Part shown: positions 5,209 to 13,425 of the stretch, piece after piece
How positions within the stretch are numbered: position 1 is the stretch's first letter
Layout of the letters: each line of letters starts with the position of its first letter
NCBI GenBank assembly: GCA_934141555.1
Contig: CAKPCK010000020.1
Span: forward strand, 1-13,442
Reading direction: 5' to 3'
Length of the DNA stretch: 13,442 nt
Source of the DNA: an uncultured Clostridia bacterium
Lineage (GTDB): Bacteria; Bacillota; Clostridia; TANB77; CAG-508
Program-made: the position numbers and the translations under genes
Notes under the pieces: generated by a model
Database searches by the model: none
What the model was told of the DNA's origin: nothing
The model's input: only the letters and a program-made list of their open reading frames with translations

Positions 5209-7179
5209 TTATTTTATTTTTAATTCACTAATTTGCTCTAATGTATCAAGTCTATTAACTTTTATGGCATTTTCAGATACTGTATATATATTATCATCAA
5301 TATATAAACCTCTTAATAATTTAGAATTATTATAGTAATATGATGGATATTTTTTGGCTGAAGTCTCATGTGTTATAATTCCTTTTAAATTAAATCCTTC
5401 TTCCAAATTTATTTTGTATACAAAATATCCTTCGGCAATATATGATTTATTATAACTTGAATATGCATTTATCATTGAAGAATAATTGTTATCATACGAA
5501 TTTACAGAAAATTCTTCACTATAATTATTTACAGGTATTGCAATTAATTGTTTTTCTTTTGAAAATAGTAATGCTTTTGGATTTGTTAAAATTGCTGATG
5601 TTGTTCTTCTGTCACCTATTACTGTTTGAGATATTTGAATTGGATTATTTACATCACTAACATCAAATAAAGCCATTTTCATTCCAATTATTTTACTTGT
5701 TGTTGATATTACTTTTCCACTTGAATTTCTATTAATAACTTCTTCTGTCTCAATTCCTATTCCAATCAAATGATTTTCATCATATGGATGTAAATATGTA
5801 CTATATCCAGGAATGTGTAATTCCCCTAATACTTTAGGATTTTTTTCATCACTTAAATCTATTACAAATAATGGATCAATAGTTTTGTATGTTACTAAAT
5901 ATGCTTTATCTCCCATGAATCTTGATGAATACATTTTTTCACCACTAGCAACATAACTAGTTGCACCAATTTGCTTTAAATTCTCATTAAATATTACTAC
6001 TCTTGCACCTTTGTTATCATATAATGCTACTCTTAAATGTCCTTCTTTTTCATCTAATGAATATTGATTTATTGTTTTTCCATCAATTTTATTTTTTGAA
6101 TCATATGTAACTTTTCCGTTTTTTGAAATATCGAACTTAAATATTTCTGTTGCATAATCCCTTGAATAGTCTTCATTAATTAAACTCTCAAAAAATCCTA
6201 TTACACCTTTGGGTCCAAATAATTTCCAAATTGGAAGATTATCACTATTATTTTTATATTTTTGTTCTAATAAATATATACTATTTTCTGATACATATGC
6301 ATTTGAAATATCTATTAAGTATGAACTTATATCTACTGGATCTGTAACATTTTCCAAATCTAAGGTTGAAATTATTGTTTGTTTATTTGTTTTTACATCT
6401 TTTAAATGATACATTTTGTCAAATTCTATTTTTTGCTCAATACTATTTTCTTTATACGCCCTTACAATTTTGTCATTTTCTTTTCTTAATTTTCCTGATG
6501 AAATAACATATAATTGGTTATTTATACATCTTGATGTATAATATGGCTCATACATTTCATAATTTTTTAATATTTGCGGATTTGTTTTATCTTCTATATT
6601 ATAGATATTTACAATTGTATTGTATTGATTTTTTTCTTGATATGCAAATATTACAACTAATTTATTATCATATAATATTAAATCTTCTGGAATTCCTTTT
6701 GAATCAGTTATTTTACTCTCTATTTTTACTTCTGATGGATTTTTTACATTTGTAATAACTACATTATTTTCTGAAATTGAGTAAATATAGTCTCCATCTG
6801 TTTTTGTAATATCAGCTTCATCTACATTTTCAACTTGAATATTTGTTGTTGAATATTCCTTTGATGAAGATTCTCCTTTTGAAGAACCTGATGAACTAGA
6901 TGAATTTGTACCTACACTATCTAGCAATCCATTGGCACTTTCTATTTCATCTATGGAACTATCTATTCTTGATTGTACCCAACTTCCAAAACTAAATGGC
7001 ATACCTATTATTCTATAAAATATTTCATTGCCATTTGAATACTCACAATTATATATGTTCAATAATTCTTTTTCTGATTTTATATTTTTCAATTCTGACT
7101 TTTCATTTTTGAATAAAAAAAACGTTATCAAACACAATAAAATTATAATACTAAAAATAATTATTTTCCTTTTCTTCAT
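5209..7179 (-). CDS. Membrane-anchored extracellular beta-propeller protein (Beta_propel family)
   Basis: This 656-residue protein has an N-terminal KKRK followed by one hydrophobic helix (~6-23), no clear lipobox or signal-peptidase site, and then an extracellular part, so it is likely anchored in the membrane with the bulk outside. A Ser-rich linker (~91-112, TNSSSSSGSSKGESSS) leads to NIQVENVDEADITKTDGDYIY (113-133), the hallmark start of the secreted beta-propeller family (COG4880-like). The rest has repeated blade-like phrases such as KTDGDYIYSISENNVVITNVKNPSEVK and VIDLSDEKNPKVLGELHIPGYSTYLHPYDENHLIGIG. Binding partners in this family are unknown to me. The ATG has AAAGGAGGAT 9 bases upstream. 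Confidence 0.88.
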   Translation of the reverse strand: MKKRKIIIFSIIILLCLITFFLFKNEKSELKNIKSEKELLNIYNCEYSNGNEIFYRIIGMPFSFGSWVQSRIDSSIDEIESANGLLDSVGTNSSSSSGSSKGESSSKEYSTTNIQVENVDEADITKTDGDYIYSISENNVVITNVKNPSEVKIESKITDSKGIPEDLILYDNKLVVIFAYQEKNQYNTIVNIYNIEDKTNPQILKNYEMYEPYYTSRCINNQLYVISSGKLRKENDKIVRAYKENSIEQKIEFDKMYHLKDVKTNKQTIISTLDLENVTDPVDISSYLIDISNAYVSENSIYLLEQKYKNNSDNLPIWKLFGPKGVIGFFESLINEDYSRDYATEIFKFDISKNGKVTYDSKNKIDGKTINQYSLDEKEGHLRVALYDNKGARVVIFNENLKQIGATSYVASGEKMYSSRFMGDKAYLVTYKTIDPLFVIDLSDEKNPKVLGELHIPGYSTYLHPYDENHLIGIGIETEEVINRNSSGKVISTTSKIIGMKMALFDVSDVNNPIQISQTVIGDRRTTSAILTNPKALLFSKEKQLIAIPVNNYSEEFSVNSYDNNYSSMINAYSSYNKSYIAEGYFVYKINLEEGFNLKGIITHETSAKKYPSYYYNNSKLLRGLYIDDNIYTVSENAIKVNRLDTLEQISELKIK

Positions 7180-7212
7180 AAAAACTATCCTCCTTTTATT
7201 TTTTATATTTTT

Positions 7213-7241
7213 ATTATAAACTTTTTATAATTTTTAATCAA
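7213..7241 (-). promoter_or_regulatory. Sigma-A promoter of the beta-propeller/DUF4190 operon
   Basis: Leftward, TTGATT (7241-7236), a 17-base spacer and a perfect TATAAT (7218-7213) stand about 35 bases before the start codon. It shares the 141-base intergenic region with the divergent dGTPase gene. Confidence 0.75.
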
Positions 7242-7283
7242 TCTATTTTTATAATATATCTAGCTTTTTCATTTTTTTTAATA

Positions 7284-7289
7284 TATAAT
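7284..7289 (+). promoter_or_regulatory. Probable -10 element of the dGTPase gene
   Basis: A perfect TATAAT lies 32 bases before the start codon, at the right distance for a short leader, but no recognisable -35 stands upstream, so only the -10 is called. Confidence 0.45.
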
Positions 7290-7320
7290 TTTACTACATT
7301 ATTGAGAAAGGATTGATTTT

Positions 7321-8523
7321 ATGAAAAAATTTATAAACGAACAAGCTAATATTAATAATTCAAAATGGAATAATTTAATACATAGAGAAAATAAAATTTA
7401 TAAAAGAGAAAATGATTTAAGAAGTGATTTTGAACGAGATTATAATAGAATCTTACATTCTAATGCTTATAAAAGAATGAAGCATAAGACACAAGTATTT
7501 TTTTCACCTACAAGTGATCATATTTGTACAAGATTAGAACATGTTAGCCATGTGGCTTCTATTAGTTATACTATTGCCAATACATTGGGGTTAAATACCG
7601 AATTAACAAGAGCTATTGCTATTGGACATGATTTGGGGCATGCACCATTTGGACATCAGGGTGAAAGAATCTTATCTGAAATATCTCAAAAATATATTGG
7701 AAATTCTTTTTGGCATGAAAAAAATGGGGTTAATATAATTGATAATATAGAACTATTAGAAAATTGTGATTCAAATCTTGAGAATATGAATTTAACTTAT
7801 GCTGTTAGGGATGGAATTATTTCACATTGTGGCGAAATTGATGAAAATTGTATAAAACCTAGAGATAATTATATTGATTTAAATGATTATACTTACCCAA
7901 ATCAATATAATCCTTATACTTGGGAGGGTTGTGTTGTAAAAATTTCTGATAAGATTTCTTATATAATTCGTGATATTGAAGATGCTATATATTTGCATAT
8001 TATTGATAATCATTTAGATGAACTTTATGATTTGTTGAAATATGATAAATCTCAAAAAATTAATAATTCAAATATTATTAATACTTTAATTTATGATATT
8101 TGCTTAAATTCTTCTCCTGAAAATGGTCTTTGTTTTTCTGATGATAATTTGAAATTATTAAATGATATTAAAAAATTCAATTATGAACATATTTATTTTA
8201 ATAAACATTTGCAATATCCTTTTGATTATTTTAAACTTGTTATTAATCAGATTTTTAGCGTTTTAGCTGAGTGCGATGATAATGAAAATACTTTAGAAAA
8301 ATTGAATTCTCTTAAGGTTTTCTATCCTGTTCTTATTTCTAGTTTTGTTGATTGGATTAAGAAGTATTGGAATTTGACTGATAGGTCTGATTCTAATTTG
8401 AGGAATAGAGTTGTGTTTAATATGTATGATTCTAAGGATTTTTATAGGGCTATTGTTTATTATATTTCTGGGATGACTGATAATTTTGGTATTAGTTGTT
8501 ATAATGAGATTATTGGGTTTTAA
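7321..8523 (+). CDS. dgt: dGTP triphosphohydrolase (dGTPase), HD superfamily
   Basis: This enzyme family hydrolyses dGTP (or other dNTPs) to the nucleoside and triphosphate, adjusting nucleotide pools and in some bacteria resisting phage. At 400 residues it is within the family's range. The N-terminal SDFERDYNRILHSNAYKRMKHKTQVF (35-60) is the usual Dgt opening; metal-binding HD residues are His74 (TRLEHVSHVASI), His103-Asp104 (AIGHDLGHAPFGHQGE, with His107 and His112) and a later Asp in KISDKISYIIRDIEDA (~215-227). The start has AGAAAGGA 8 bases upstream. It is single, on the plus strand, and ends in a strong terminator. The HD assignment is firm; substrate choice among dNTPs cannot be read from sequence. 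Confidence 0.93.
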   Translation: MKKFINEQANINNSKWNNLIHRENKIYKRENDLRSDFERDYNRILHSNAYKRMKHKTQVFFSPTSDHICTRLEHVSHVASISYTIANTLGLNTELTRAIAIGHDLGHAPFGHQGERILSEISQKYIGNSFWHEKNGVNIIDNIELLENCDSNLENMNLTYAVRDGIISHCGEIDENCIKPRDNYIDLNDYTYPNQYNPYTWEGCVVKISDKISYIIRDIEDAIYLHIIDNHLDELYDLLKYDKSQKINNSNIINTLIYDICLNSSPENGLCFSDDNLKLLNDIKKFNYEHIYFNKHLQYPFDYFKLVINQIFSVLAECDDNENTLEKLNSLKVFYPVLISSFVDWIKKYWNLTDRSDSNLRNRVVFNMYDSKDFYRAIVYYISGMTDNFGISCYNEIIGF

Positions 8524-8529
8524 ATTTAT

Positions 8530-8563
8530 AAAAAGCACTACATTTTGCTATATAGTGCTTTTT
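8530..8563. terminator. Bidirectional terminator between dgt and the Nudix-methyltransferase gene
   Basis: AAAAAGCACTA (8530-8540) and TAGTGCTTTTT (8553-8563) form an 11-bp stem with a 12-base loop and an A/T run on both sides, serving the two convergent genes. Confidence 0.9.
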
Positions 8564-8565
8564 AA

Positions 8566-9660
8566 TTATTTTTTCTTTGCAATAACATTAAAAATATGCC
8601 AATATTTCATATTTCCAAGACCTGTTAAACCTTCTTTTTCTACTTCATTAAATTTAATAATATCAAATTCATCAAATAAATCTAGTACCTGCTCTTTTGT
8701 AAAAAACGTCATATTAGATTCAGCTTTATTCCAAGAATCATTTATTCCAAAAAAATTTCCAACAAAATAACCATCCCTACATATACTTTTCCTTATAGTT
8801 TTCCACATTTCATCAAATCCATGTTTATAACAAAATGATAAACTGTAATTAGCCACAATTAGATCTGCTTTTTTTAATTGTATATCTTCCAAATTCTGTT
8901 GTTGAAATTCAAATCTTTTCATTTCTTCAGAACTTAATCTTTTTGAAATTCTATCTTTTACATCTTCTTTATCAATTGCAGTAACATTCCATCCATTTTT
9001 TATTAAATAAACTGTATCATTTCCAGCTCCACATCCTATATCAATTGCTTTACTAGGAATTGTTTTTATATTTTCTATAAAATATCTTACATTTTTCCTT
9101 GGAATATCTGCTTCCGTATTATCATAATACCTTTCTAATTTTTTCTTTTTTAAAATTTCAACAGCCAATCTATATTCCTCTTCTCCAAAATCAATTGTTG
9201 GAACAATTTCATTATTATTATAGATATTGATAAATTGTTCAATCGTAACCCATTTAGCTTCAGTTGCCTCTCCATCTGGAAATGTAATCTCATTTATAGA
9301 AATATTTCTTTGAAATATCCATAAATCCTTAAAATCTGGTACCTTTTTATCTCTCTTGACTTCTTTCAAAAAGATAGCATCTTTTTCTGAGAATGTTATT
9401 CCTAATTCCTCTTTTAACTCTCTTAAAATTCCTTCTAAACTGGTTTCTCCTGCTAATATTGAACCACCATTACATTCCCATAATCCGCCATATTTCTTCC
9501 ATGGTGCTCTTTTACTTATCAATATTTCGTATTTAGAATTAAAAATTATTCCAGTTACAACAATATGATATTCTCCATTTTTAAATTCATATACATCTCT
9601 TTCTGCTAACTTACCTGTTTTATTTCGATTTTCATCATATATATCCCAAAATTCTACCAT
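8566..9660 (-). CDS. Fusion protein: Nudix hydrolase domain plus SAM-dependent methyltransferase
   Basis: This 364-residue protein joins two enzymes. The N-terminal ~1-165 is a Nudix domain of the isopentenyl-isomerase-like type (WDIYDENRNKTGKLAERD start), with a complete Nudix box GSILAGE-x7-RELKEELGI (~66-88; Glu and Arg at the metal-binding places). The C-terminal ~175-364 is a class I methyltransferase: YYDNTEADIPRKNVRYFIE, motif I AIDIGCGAGNDT (205-216), then TAIDKE and DLIVANYSLSFC, similar to TehB/Tellurite-type proteins. One uninterrupted frame covers both with no stop. The start at 9660 is chosen because GAGGAAA lies 5 bases upstream; an ATG 12 bases earlier lacks a good site. A Nudix gene precedes it by 44 bases on the same strand. 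The substrate of either half is unknown; nucleotide or metabolite repair is inference. Confidence 0.88.
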   Translation of the reverse strand: MVEFWDIYDENRNKTGKLAERDVYEFKNGEYHIVVTGIIFNSKYEILISKRAPWKKYGGLWECNGGSILAGETSLEGILRELKEELGITFSEKDAIFLKEVKRDKKVPDFKDLWIFQRNISINEITFPDGEATEAKWVTIEQFINIYNNNEIVPTIDFGEEEYRLAVEILKKKKLERYYDNTEADIPRKNVRYFIENIKTIPSKAIDIGCGAGNDTVYLIKNGWNVTAIDKEDVKDRISKRLSSEEMKRFEFQQQNLEDIQLKKADLIVANYSLSFCYKHGFDEMWKTIRKSICRDGYFVGNFFGINDSWNKAESNMTFFTKEQVLDLFDEFDIIKFNEVEKEGLTGLGNMKYWHIFNVIAKKK

Positions 9661-9704
9661 AATTTTCCTCATTTCTTTATATTATAGTTTGCTAAAACTA
9701 TTAA

Positions 9705-10175
9705 TTAGATATCTTTATTAATTTTGTGAACAGGAAATTTATTTTCTTTTAATACATTTTTTATTGATGTTGGAAGTAATGGATATTCATCAATTTTAGA
9801 AATGTCTAACCATTCATATTGAAGCCAGTCCTCTCCTTCAACATTTTTTAAAGTGTAATCTATTTTCTTATCGGTCTCATCAACAAACTCTGCTTTATGT
9901 ACAAATAATATTTCATGATATTTAGTACCATTCATTTCAAAAAAATTCTCTATTGTTGTAACATATCCAGTAACCTCTATTTTTTTGCCTAATTCTTCCA
10001 TAACTTCTCTTTTTACTGTAGTTTCTGAGTCCTCTCCAATTTTAACTCTTCCTCCCATTAAAGCATAATGGTTAGAATTTACGTTTCTATGTGCTAAAAT
10101 CTTTCCATTATGTTCAATTATTACTGTAGCCCTCACATTTAATTTGTAATCTTCAACATCAATAGTTAAATCCAT
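9705..10175 (-). CDS. Nudix hydrolase
   Basis: Nudix enzymes cleave nucleoside diphosphates linked to another moiety. This 156-residue protein has one domain with the box GRVKIGE-x7-REVMEELGK (42-64; the final hydrophobic position is Lys) and the sequence NSNHYALMGGRV ahead of it, as in stand-alone MutT-like enzymes. The ATG has AAAGGAGTG with good spacing. A loose TGA-TATAAA near 10198-10206 could be its -10, without a clear -35. It lies 44 bases before the fusion gene and may share its transcript. The substrate cannot be named from sequence. Confidence 0.88.
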   Translation of the reverse strand: MDLTIDVEDYKLNVRATVIIEHNGKILAHRNVNSNHYALMGGRVKIGEDSETTVKREVMEELGKKIEVTGYVTTIENFFEMNGTKYHEILFVHKAEFVDETDKKIDYTLKNVEGEDWLQYEWLDISKIDEYPLLPTSIKNVLKENKFPVHKINKDI

Positions 10176-10209
10176 CTTCTTACACTCCTTTTCCTTATTT
10201 TTATATCAC

Positions 10210-10245
10210 AAATATCCACAAAATTTACTCTATCTGTGGATATTT
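10210..10245 (-). terminator. Terminator after the choloylglycine hydrolase gene
   Basis: AAATATCCACA (10210-10220) and TGTGGATATTT (10235-10245) form an 11-bp stem with a 14-base loop. The T tract after it on the minus strand is weak, so termination may be incomplete and the Nudix gene may be partly read through. Confidence 0.65.
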
Positions 10246-10249
10246 ATTA

Positions 10250-11224
10250 CTAATTTTGATAATTGATATGCTCACCTTTTATTAATGGATATCTAATAAG
10301 GCTCTCTCCATCTAGATTTTCTTTATGCATATCAACTGCTGTTATTTGATGATTATTATAAGTTGTATAATAATATATTCCTTTAGTTACATTGCAACAT
10401 GATGTATAAATTGTGATTTCATATTTTCCATCATCTAATTGGCAACACCCTCTTTGCTGATCTACTGAATTAAGTATATGGAAAAATTGACTTACACTAT
10501 CATTTTCATCTTCACCAGATACAGAGTTCATTTTTACAAATGCTACTCTAATAAATCTTGATTGTGATGATAAATCTCCTGGAAGTCCGATTGCTCCCAT
10601 TCCTCTGCTATACTGTTGTAATTCTAGATTTTGTGCAAAAGTATTCTTTGGTGATTTGTTAGATAAGTTCATATAATTGTTTAGTGCAAATAATTGCTTA
10701 TCAAATGGTGGATTATTTGTTAATACTCCTACTGGATTATCATATATTTTTATTCCTTCTTTTACCGCTTCTACTGTTATTGATTCTTCTGAATCTGAAA
10801 TAATCCAATGTAATTGTGCTAATGGTAATTGAGCACTAAACGAAATATTTAACAAATTGATTTTTTCTATTAATTTTCTTGCTTCTTTTGTTGTTGCACA
10901 TTGACTTAAAATCCATGGAATAAATTCAAATTGTGCAATATTATCTTTTTCTTGTTGTGGTTCATTATAATAAGCATTACCAACAAAATTTAATCCTGCT
11001 ATCCCTAATCCTTTTTCATTTATTGCATCATAATATAATGGATAATTATCGGCTACATAAGCCATTCCTATTATTGCATAATGATTTGTTATTGATTCTT
11101 TATTTCTAAAATTAAATTGATAATTTCTTGGTGTTATTGTTACTTCTTCATTATAAGAAACCTCATAATCTAATGTTCTCCCAAAATAGAAGTCTTTTGT
11201 TTTATATGTTACTGCTGTACACAT
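10250..11224 (-). CDS. Choloylglycine (bile salt) hydrolase family enzyme
   Basis: This Ntn-hydrolase family removes glycine or taurine from bile salts, or opens penicillin V. The 324-residue length and residues fit bile salt hydrolases: the start Met is followed directly by the nucleophile Cys2 (MCTA), which is exposed after Met removal; then Arg16 and Asp19 (FGRTLDYE), Asn79 (AGLNF), Asn171 (LTNNPPF) and Arg223 (SQSRFIRVAF). No signal peptide is visible, so it is cytoplasmic. The loop near residues 205-215 reads YSRGMGAIGLPGD, which contains Ser-Arg-Gly. A penicillin V acylase cannot be excluded, but the SRGMGAIGLPGD loop and ~324 length favour bile salts. The start has AAGGAGGAAAAT just upstream. 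It is a typical gut-adaptation gene. Confidence 0.86.
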   Translation of the reverse strand: MCTAVTYKTKDFYFGRTLDYEVSYNEEVTITPRNYQFNFRNKESITNHYAIIGMAYVADNYPLYYDAINEKGLGIAGLNFVGNAYYNEPQQEKDNIAQFEFIPWILSQCATTKEARKLIEKINLLNISFSAQLPLAQLHWIISDSEESITVEAVKEGIKIYDNPVGVLTNNPPFDKQLFALNNYMNLSNKSPKNTFAQNLELQQYSRGMGAIGLPGDLSSQSRFIRVAFVKMNSVSGEDENDSVSQFFHILNSVDQQRGCCQLDDGKYEITIYTSCCNVTKGIYYYTTYNNHQITAVDMHKENLDGESLIRYPLIKGEHINYQN

Positions 11225-11305
11225 ATTTTCCTCCTTGTATAATAGATTTATAATTTAAAATTTATCTAAATGTTCATATTATTTCTTAATTAAATTTTTT
11301 TATTA

Positions 11306-11333
11306 ATTATAACATTCTTTTTGTTTTTGTAAA
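11306..11333 (-). promoter_or_regulatory. Extended -10 promoter of the bile salt hydrolase-like gene
   Basis: Leftward, TTTACA (11333-11328), a 16-base spacer and TGT-TATAAT with -10 TATAAT (11311-11306) stand ~82 bases before the start codon, leaving a long AT-rich leader in which I see no riboswitch-like structure. Confidence 0.6.
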
Positions 11334-11359
11334 ATAAAATATTGTAAATTTCAGTAACA

Positions 11360-11408
11360 AAAATAGAACTAATATTGTACTTGACTTACTGGATATTAGA
11401 TCTATTTT
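11360..11408. terminator. Long hairpin terminator after the histidine phosphatase gene
   Basis: AAAATAGAACTAATAT (11360-11375) pairs with ATATTAGATCTATTTT (11393-11408), one mismatch, loop of 17 bases. T-rich sequence follows on the plus strand, and a TTTTT on the minus. It most likely ends the phosphatase transcript and may act both ways. Confidence 0.7.
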
Positions 11409-11415
11409 ATTTTTA

Positions 11416-12087
11416 TTATTTATTAAAATCATCAAATTCTAAATCAGCAAATGGAATATTTTCGATTTCCTCTATTTCCTTTGAATCATTTAATGTTAAT
11501 TTGAATACTTCTGGTGAATTTATTCTTTTATCAAATACTACTTTGCCTTTAAAACTTAATTTTAGTTCTCTATTTGGTGTTACTTTTTCTAATTTACACC
11601 ATTTTAATAAGAAATACATTATTGCATAATCATGTGCAAATATTGCTATTCTTTTTCCTTTATTTTGACTAACAACTTCTTGGAATGCTTCATTTACTCT
11701 TTCTCTTACTTCTGCTTGGCTTTCTCCTCCTTCTGTTTTGAAGTTTTCGTCTTCATATTGTCTTGTATACCAATCTGGAAATTCTTTATCATTTGGTTTT
11801 CCTACTCTTTTTTCATCAAATCTTTCATCTATATTTGCTTTTAAATGTTGTTTTTCTAATAAGTATTTAGCTGTCTGCAAGGTTCTTACACAATTACTTG
11901 TATATACTACATCTATATTTTGTAGTTCTTCTTCGTTACTTAGTATTTCTGCTCTTCTTTCTCCCGTTACACTTAATATTATCTTCTCGCTTTTTACTAT
12001 TTTGTCTTGACTTGTTTTCCAACTTTCTATTAAATTTTTGGTGTTAATTCTTACTGAGTGTCTTATTAAATATACTGTTGTTTTCAT
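11416..12087 (-). CDS. Histidine phosphatase family protein (phosphoglycerate-mutase-like)
   Basis: This 223-residue protein has the histidine phosphatase fold, which dephosphorylates small molecules or proteins through a phospho-His intermediate. Catalytic His10 lies in LIRHSVRI; the usual RHG is RHS here. Arg68 (TSNCVRTLQTA), Glu122 (TEGGESQAEVR) and His152 (IFAHDYAI, HD instead of HG) complete the usual set. The C-terminal ~170-223 is acidic and specific to this protein. The ATG has AAAGGAG with 6 bases of spacing. The gene has its own promoter; the downstream neighbour across the terminator is the bile salt hydrolase gene. The substrate is unknown. Confidence 0.85.
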   Translation of the reverse strand: MKTTVYLIRHSVRINTKNLIESWKTSQDKIVKSEKIILSVTGERRAEILSNEEELQNIDVVYTSNCVRTLQTAKYLLEKQHLKANIDERFDEKRVGKPNDKEFPDWYTRQYEDENFKTEGGESQAEVRERVNEAFQEVVSQNKGKRIAIFAHDYAIMYFLLKWCKLEKVTPNRELKLSFKGKVVFDKRINSPEVFKLTLNDSKEIEEIENIPFADLEFDDFNK

Positions 12088-12099
12088 ATTATTCTCCTT

Positions 12100-12129
12100 T
12101 ATATATCATTTTTTATTCGTTTTTGTCAA
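12100..12129 (-). promoter_or_regulatory. Promoter of the histidine phosphatase gene
   Basis: Leftward, a perfect TTGACA (12129-12124), an 18-base spacer ending in TGA, and TATATA (12105-12100) form an extended -10 promoter located 13 bases before the start codon, so the leader is very short and carries little besides the ribosome site. Confidence 0.55.
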
Positions 12130-12139
12130 TTGTTTTAAT

Positions 12140-12550
12140 TTATATTATTATTCCATTTGTATGATCTATTTCATGTTGTATTATTTCAGCAATAAAACTA
12201 CTATATTTTGCATGTTGTTTATTAAAATTTATATCTAAATAATCCACTTCAATTTCTTTATATCTTTTGCATTTTCTTTCTCCAATTAATGATAAACATC
12301 CTTCTTCAGTCTGATATTCTTCTTTTTTATTTGTTATAACAGGATTTATCATTATAAAGTCATATAATCCTCCTGATACACAAATTATGGCTTTATTATA
12401 TCCTATCATATTTGCAGCAAGTCCTACGCATCTGTCTTTGTTGGCTTTTAATGTGTCTAGTAAATCTTTGGCTATATATTTGTCCTCTTCTGTTGCTTTT
12501 TCTGCTTTTTGAGATAAGAACATTACATCTTTTACTATGTTTTTTACCAT
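12140..12550 (-). CDS. Peptide deformylase-like protein (short 136-residue type)
   Basis: Peptide deformylase removes the formyl group from nascent N-terminal Met using a metal held by one Cys and two His. Motif 2 EGCLS (83-87, Cys85) and motif 3 QHEIDH (125-130, His126, Glu127, His130) are intact. Motif 1, usually GxGLAAxQ, is CVGLAANM here (Met48 in place of Gln). The short 136-residue length and AANMIG are typical of a divergent PDF-like subfamily in Bacillota that accompanies a canonical deformylase elsewhere. Activity may differ because the Gln that stabilises the transition state is absent. The ATG has AAAGGAAAA 7-9 bases upstream. It follows the CYTH-like gene by 29 bases, probably as an operon. 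Confidence 0.88.
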   Translation of the reverse strand: MVKNIVKDVMFLSQKAEKATEEDKYIAKDLLDTLKANKDRCVGLAANMIGYNKAIICVSGGLYDFIMINPVITNKKEEYQTEEGCLSLIGERKCKRYKEIEVDYLDINFNKQHAKYSSFIAEIIQHEIDHTNGIII

Positions 12551-12579
12551 GTTATTTTTTCCTTTCTTAAGTCATATTG

Positions 12580-13191
12580 TTATATTTTATTTTTTTTAGT
12601 GCTTTTCTCTAATTTTTTCTCCAATTCTATTTCTGCTTTTTTGACAAAATAATTATCTGTATAAATTGGTATTTCTATTTCATTGACTTTTTGAATTAAC
12701 TTTTCTATACTGTCTAAATCTTTTGTTTCTTCAGTTTCTATTTCTATTAAATTATCTCCATTTTTTATGTCTTTAATTGCTAATTCAAATCCATCTTTTT
12801 CATATACTATATCGTCTTCTTTTATATTCATGATTTCTTTGTATCCTATTGCTTTTAATAATTTTTTTGCTTCTTCTGTTTCTGAAATGTTACAATTGAT
12901 AGATTCTTGATTTAATATATTTCCTGCTTTATCAAAGTTCTTGATCTTAAATGTTATTAGTTTTGTTCTTTTTTTTGATGTTTTTCCTATAATGTCTCTT
13001 ACTAATACTGCTTTTGCTAAAATATCTCTTATACTTAGCTTTTCTATATCTGTTTCTTCTGGTATAAAATATGTGTCGTCCATTGAGAATTTGTTTATTA
13101 TTTTGAATCCTTTTGCTTCTATTATCTTATAGAATTCGTTTAATTCACATTTGATTTTTATTGTGATTTCATTGCTTTCTTTTCGACTCAT
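12580..13191 (-). CDS. CYTH-like (triphosphate tunnel) domain protein, degenerate
   Basis: This 203-residue protein resembles CYTH proteins (class IV adenylate cyclase or thiamine/inorganic triphosphatase fold). The opening ESNEITIKIK replaces the canonical ExExK by E8-x-T-x-K12; later positions match better: Tyr41/Phe42 (YFIP), Arg65 (AVLVRDI), Lys82 (LITFKIK) and an acidic pair E150/E152 (NLIEIE). The segment ELAIKDIKNGDNLIEIE corresponds to the family's iciDeVxGLGxFlEiE strand. The incomplete ExExK makes catalysis uncertain. The ATG has TTAGGAGAAAA 5-6 bases upstream. Codons and composition match the neighbours. The name is a fold assignment, not an activity. Confidence 0.65.
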   Translation of the reverse strand: MSRKESNEITIKIKCELNEFYKIIEAKGFKIINKFSMDDTYFIPEETDIEKLSIRDILAKAVLVRDIIGKTSKKRTKLITFKIKNFDKAGNILNQESINCNISETEEAKKLLKAIGYKEIMNIKEDDIVYEKDGFELAIKDIKNGDNLIEIETEETKDLDSIEKLIQKVNEIEIPIYTDNYFVKKAEIELEKKLEKSTKKNKI

Positions 13192-13225
13192 GCTTTTTCT
13201 CCTAATCTTTTTCTTTTTGCTTTTT

Positions 13226-13254
13226 ATTATAACATTTTTAATGATGGTTTTAAA
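13226..13254 (-). promoter_or_regulatory. Promoter of the CYTH-like/deformylase-like pair
   Basis: Leftward, TTTAAA (13254-13249), a 17-base spacer and TGT-TATAAT (-10 at 13231-13226) form an extended -10 promoter about 35 bases before the start. The -35 is weak. Confidence 0.55.
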
Positions 13255-13425
13255 TAGTTTTTTGAATCTTACTTATTTGTGATTTAATTTTTTTCTAATT
13301 TTATTAATGTATCCCGATGAGGTAATTTTTTTATTTTGTATTTTTGTATTTGGTGAAACATGGATATGTGAATTTTATTATTGATGCTTGTTCTTTATTT
13401 TTGGGTTACTTTAGTATAAATTGTG

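Noticed and set aside
5209..7179. Lipoprotein signal in the beta-propeller protein (Cys16 in IIILLCL)
   Set aside because: The residues before the Cys do not fit a lipobox and the hydrophobic helix continues past it.
8293..8538. Minus-strand frame opposite the dGTPase C-terminus
   Set aside because: Low-complexity Asn/Ile-rich shadow of the real gene, reaching into the terminator.
13307..13384. Plus-strand 25-codon frame beginning MYPDEVIFLF
   Set aside because: No ribosome site, no promoter and composition typical of non-coding AT-rich DNA.
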